DNA of 64,000 bases from Ruegeria arenilitoris (GTDB lineage: Bacteria > Pseudomonadota > Alphaproteobacteria > Rhodobacterales > Rhodobacteraceae): NCBI RefSeq assembly GCF_042675705.1, contig NZ_JBHTJJ010000006.1; one strand, given 5' to 3'. Positions 61,278 to 64,000 of the stretch are shown piece after piece (positions within the stretch are counted from its first letter, which is position 1; the number at the start of each line of letters is the position of its first letter). Position numbers and translations under genes: made by a program. The notes beneath the pieces are model-generated. The model did not search any database. It worked only from the letters and a program-made list of their open reading frames with translations, and was not told the DNA's origin.

Positions 61278-62240
61278 TCACGACGTTGCGGCGGCGACTA
61301 GAACGATCCGGCCGGGCCAATGGGGGTGGAGTTCCTCGGCCGCGCGCCAGGCGCGCAGCCCGGTAGCACAGCAGAGGGCCAGCGTTTTTCCCTTGTTAGG
61401 GTCTGTTTTCAGCGCTTCGACCGTCAGTCGGCGGGCGTTGGGGTGGATCGCTTCGGGCGCCTCATCGACGCTGCGCAGATCGACAACCAGGTCGTCCGGG
61501 GTCAGCTGCGCGGGCGCGACAAAGGGGAAATGGCCGTCCGGTTCCGGCGCGGTGTCAAAGCGGAAGCCGCTGCTGGTGCAACTGCGCCCGTCCACCTGCA
61601 CCATCTGGCCCAGCGGCGAGGGATCGAGGCCCAGGATCACGCCCAGCGCCATCTGCGCCTGCATCGCGCCGATCATCGCCACGACCGGGCCCAGAACGCC
61701 CGCAGTGGCGCAACTGGCCCCGCTGTCGGGCGCGTCGGGGAACACCGCGCGCAGGGACGGCGCGCCACCACAGAACCCGCCGACATATCCGGACAGGCCC
61801 AGAACCGAGGCGGTGATCAGCGGCTTGCCCTGCGCCAGACAGGTATCCGAAAGCGTATAACTGGCCGCGTAGCTGTCGGCGCAATCCAGAACCAGGTCGG
61901 CCTCGGCCACCAGATCAGCGGCATTTGCAGGCGTTAGAGTCTGTTTTCGCGCCTCAACGGTGATCTTACTGTTCAGCGCCCGGCAGCGTTCGGCGGCAAC
62001 TTCGGCCTTGAGGCGACCGCAATCACCCTGTGTGAACAGCGTCTGGCGGTGCAGGTTCGACAGGTCCACCGTGTCGGGATCGACGATGGTCAGATGCCCC
62101 ACCCCGGCCCCGGCCAGCAGCGGCAGCACGGGCGCGGCCAGCCCCCCGGCGCCCACAACAAGAACCCGCGCGCGGGCAAGGCGGTTCTGCCCCTCGGCCC
62201 CGACCTCGGGCAGGATCATCTGGCGGGCATAGCGGCTCAT
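61278..62240 (-). CDS. ThiF-type sulfur-carrier adenylyltransferase fused to a rhodanese-like domain
   Basis: A 320-residue protein. Residues 1-230 form the E1-like adenylyltransferase that charges ThiS: RYARQMILPEVGAEGQNRLA, the nucleotide loop VVGAGGLAAPVLPLLAGAGVG (residues 28-48), VDLSNLHRQTLF and VLDCADSYA. The zinc CxxC pairs of E. coli ThiF/MoeB are not seen. Residues 245-320 look like a rhodanese domain (LVVDLRSVDEAP, then the active-site loop ALCCATGLRAWRAAEEL with C290/C291). So adenylation and sulfur transfer may be in one chain. The start ATG 62240 overlaps the thiE stop. Confidence 0.85.
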   Translation of the reverse strand: MSRYARQMILPEVGAEGQNRLARARVLVVGAGGLAAPVLPLLAGAGVGHLTIVDPDTVDLSNLHRQTLFTQGDCGRLKAEVAAERCRALNSKITVEARKQTLTPANAADLVAEADLVLDCADSYAASYTLSDTCLAQGKPLITASVLGLSGYVGGFCGGAPSLRAVFPDAPDSGASCATAGVLGPVVAMIGAMQAQMALGVILGLDPSPLGQMVQVDGRSCTSSGFRFDTAPEPDGHFPFVAPAQLTPDDLVVDLRSVDEAPEAIHPNARRLTVEALKTDPNKGKTLALCCATGLRAWRAAEELHPHWPGRIVLVAAATS

Positions 62241-62833
62241 CGCGTGACCTCGATCCACTGGCGCACCCTGCCTTCGGGGTCGGGGTTCAGGGTAATGTCG
62301 GTGACGACGGAGACGATGTCGGCCCCGGCCTGAAACACGCCCGGCGCGCGCTCGACGCTCATGCCGCCGATGCCGACCAGGGGGATGTCGCCCACGCGCC
62401 GTTTCCACTCGGTCACACGCGGCAGGCCCTGTTGGTGCCATTTCATCTTTTTCAGGATGGTCGGGTAGACCGGCCCCAAGGCCACATAGTCCGGGTCCAT
62501 CGCCAACACGCGCTCAAGCTCGTCATCGTCATGGGTCGAAACGCCCAGTTTCAAGCCGGCCTTGCGGATGGCGGGCAGATCGGCGTCGTCCAGATCTTCC
62601 TGCCCCAGGTGGATCCAGTCGCAGCCCGCGTCGATGGCCACCTGCCAATAGTCGTTCACCACAAGCACAGCGCCATGGTCGCGGCACAGGGCTTGGGCGG
62701 TGGCGATCTCCGCGCGCAGCACGGCGTCGGGCTGGTCCTTGATGCGCAGTTGCACCAGCTTCACGCCCAACGGCAGCATCCGCCGCAACCAGTCAGCATG
62801 ATCGAAGATCGGATAGAAGCGGTCGAGCGTCAT
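62237..62833 (-). CDS. thiE: Thiamine phosphate synthase
   Basis: A 198-residue TIM-barrel enzyme joining HMP pyrophosphate and thiazole phosphate. Motifs: VKLVQLRIKDQPDAVLRAEI, the active-site strand LVVNDYWQVAIDAGCDWIHL with GQEDL, GVSTHDDDELERVL, YVALGPVYPTILKKM and VGIGGMSVERAPGVFQAGAD. Slightly shorter than average. Overlaps thiG and the ThiF-type gene by four bases at each end. Confidence 0.93.
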   Translation of the reverse strand: MTLDRFYPIFDHADWLRRMLPLGVKLVQLRIKDQPDAVLRAEIATAQALCRDHGAVLVVNDYWQVAIDAGCDWIHLGQEDLDDADLPAIRKAGLKLGVSTHDDDELERVLAMDPDYVALGPVYPTILKKMKWHQQGLPRVTEWKRRVGDIPLVGIGGMSVERAPGVFQAGADIVSVVTDITLNPDPEGRVRQWIEVTR

Positions 62834-63600
62834 GACAGAAAGGCCTTTCCGATCACCGGGGTCGAGGCTTCGGCCATGTCGCGCGGCTCGATCGGGTCGG
62901 CCTGATGCGCCAATTGCCCGGCCTGCACCGCCAGCGCCATGGCCTGCGCCATCGCCGCCGGATCGCCCGCGCGGGCAACGGCGGTGTTCAGCAGCACCGC
63001 ATCATAGCCCAGCTCCATCGCGTGGGCGGCGTGGCTGGGCAGGCCGATGCCCGCATCCACCACCAGCGGCACGTCCGGAAACTCGGCCCGCATCGCGCGC
63101 AGGGCGTATTCGTTGTTCAAACCCCGCCCCGACCCGATCGGCGCGCCCCAGGGCATCAGCACCTGGCACCCGGCCGCCAGCAGACGTTCGGCCACGATCA
63201 GGTCTTCGGTGGTGTAGGGAAACACCTGGAACCCTTCGTCGGTCAGAATGCGCGCGGCTTCGACCAGTTGGAACACGTCGGGTTGCAGGCTGTCGGTGTG
63301 GCCGATCAGTTCCAGCTTGATCCACGGTGTGTCGAACACCTCGCGCGCCATGTGGGCGGTGGTGACGGCCTCTTTGACCGTGTGACAGCCGGCGGTGTTG
63401 GGCAGGATCAGCACGCCCAGATCGCGGATCATCGACCAGAAGGCCTGACCTGCCCCGCCCGCGCCCTCGCGCCGCAGCGAGACGGTGGCCACGCCCGCCC
63501 CGCTGGCTCGGAAGGCCTGTTCCAGGATCGCCGGGCTGGGATATTGCGCGGTGCCCAGCATCAGCGGGTTGGGCAATTTGGTGCCGTAAAACCTTTTCAT
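62830..63600 (-). CDS. thiG: Thiazole synthase
   Basis: A 256-residue enzyme that builds the thiazole ring from deoxyxylulose phosphate, dehydroglycine and ThiS thiocarboxylate. ATG 63600 gives the family N-terminus (YGTKLPNPLMLGTAQYPSP). The Schiff-base lysine is in WIKLELIGHTDSLQPD (about residue 98). Late conserved blocks VFPYTTEDLIVAERLLAAGC, MPWGAPIGSGRGLNN and DAGIGLPSHAAHAMELG are intact. Confidence 0.94.
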   Translation of the reverse strand: MKRFYGTKLPNPLMLGTAQYPSPAILEQAFRASGAGVATVSLRREGAGGAGQAFWSMIRDLGVLILPNTAGCHTVKEAVTTAHMAREVFDTPWIKLELIGHTDSLQPDVFQLVEAARILTDEGFQVFPYTTEDLIVAERLLAAGCQVLMPWGAPIGSGRGLNNEYALRAMRAEFPDVPLVVDAGIGLPSHAAHAMELGYDAVLLNTAVARAGDPAAMAQAMALAVQAGQLAHQADPIEPRDMAEASTPVIGKAFLS

Positions 63601-63602
63601 CC

Positions 63603-63797
63603 TCAGCCCCCCTGCATCGGTGCGACGACTTCGACCCGGTCGCCCTCGGCCAGTTTGTGCGCGATGCGCAGGCTGGAGGGCACGAATTCCTCGTTCACCG
63701 CGGTGGCGACGCGGCCGGAAAAGCCGCATTCGGGCAGCAGCTCGCCAAGGGTTTCGGCGCGCACCTCGCGCGGCTCGCCATTAAGCACGATCTTCAT
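63603..63797 (-). CDS. thiS: Sulfur carrier protein ThiS
   Basis: A 64-residue ubiquitin-like carrier ending in the essential Gly-Gly (VVAPMQGG). After adenylation and sulfuration its C-terminus donates sulfur to ThiG. Start ATG 63797 lies inside the end of thiO (17-base overlap), and the stop is 2 bases before the thiG start. Confidence 0.93.
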   Translation of the reverse strand: MKIVLNGEPREVRAETLGELLPECGFSGRVATAVNEEFVPSSLRIAHKLAEGDRVEVVAPMQGG

Positions 63798-64000
63798 CGA
63801 CCATCTCCGAATGTGTGTTGTTCAACGCCAGATCGGCCACGCCTTTGGCCAAGGCCGGGGCCAGCAGGTAGCCGTGACGATAGAGGCCGTTGGCATAGAT
63901 CGTCCGACCCAGCCGGCGGATGCGCGGCAGGTTGTCGGGAAAGCCCGGGCGCAGATCGACGCCGATTTCCAGCACCTCGGCCTCGCCAAAGGCCGGGTTC
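63781..64000 (-). CDS. thiO: Glycine oxidase ThiO, C-terminal part (runs off the window)
   Basis: The last 72 residues of an FAD-dependent oxidase: PAFGEAEVLEIGVDLRPGFP, then DNLPRIRRLGRTIYANGLYR and HGYLLAPALAKGVADL, the typical end of D-amino-acid/glycine oxidases of the ThiO type. ThiO makes dehydroglycine for ThiG. It is the most upstream visible gene of the thiamine operon; any thiamine riboswitch would lie beyond the right edge. Confidence 0.85.
   Translation of the reverse strand, partial: NPAFGEAEVLEIGVDLRPGFPDNLPRIRRLGRTIYANGLYRHGYLLAPALAKGVADLALNNTHSEMVDEDRA

Noticed and set aside
1..64000. CRISPR arrays, rRNA genes and insertion sequences
   Set aside because: No regularly spaced repeats, no rRNA-like sequence and no transposase of any IS family were seen on either strand.

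Overview
The window looks like chromosome from a marine-type alphaproteobacterium of the Rhodobacterales (Roseobacter group). This rests on the high GC content of most of the window, on family-level resemblance of proteins such as the DUF2794 protein, the LIV-type transporter operon and the ThiXYZ-TenA thiamine cluster, and on prophage proteins of kinds common in that group (DUF2793, DUF7220, DUF3489). Genus cannot be fixed by reading alone. No rRNA, CRISPR array, insertion sequence or replication origin was seen.

Left part (1-9,900) is an accessory-looking stretch of envelope and secreted proteins: an alkyl/aryl-sulfatase with an unknown secreted partner, an AT-richer beta-barrel outer membrane protein, a large S41-type peptidase, and a run of very small secreted or lipoprotein genes, two of which share the same domain. 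Next (10,000-14,070) is a decayed prophage. Only a DUF2793/C1q-like protein, a DUF7220 membrane protein and an HNH nuclease look near whole. Between them lie pieces of a DUF3489 protein, a DNA methyltransferase, a primase, a RecD-like helicase, a Sak4-like recombination ATPase and a ssDNA-binding-type protein, joined at visible scars. A displaced 3' end of a serine-type tRNA with its terminator marks an integration boundary at about 14,040.

Between that tRNA fragment and an intact tRNA-Arg(CCT) sits the most interesting unit: a long TniQ-family protein facing a Lon-like AAA+ ATPase tail to tail, with no transposase in sight and with dyad-rich control regions. TniQ and AAA+ proteins normally work together to choose transposon targets, so this pair may be a domesticated or stand-alone TniQ/AAA+ system.

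The rest (17,500-64,000) is mostly core metabolism. It includes a LacI-type regulator overlapping a YcaQ/AlkX-type glycosylase, a PLP decarboxylase coupled to an HpcH-type aldolase, a DUF3095 cyclase-like protein, asd, a DUF3604 protein, an acyltransferase-SGNH fusion, and a bicarbonate module (SbtA, an SbtB-like PII protein, beta carbonic anhydrase) with a 36-bp palindrome. Further on are an M17 aminopeptidase coupled to an NlpC/P60 hydrolase and an eight-gene minus-strand operon (acyl-CoA ligase, livG, livH, small membrane protein, livM, binding protein, livF, PaaK-like ligase) for uptake and CoA activation of an acid. Then come mutT, argJ, a parvulin and divergent secA, a PstS-OmpA fusion, radC, and finally a nine-gene thiamine operon (thiO, S, G, E, a ThiF-rhodanese fusion, thiY, tenA, thiZ, thiX) that runs out of the window on the right.
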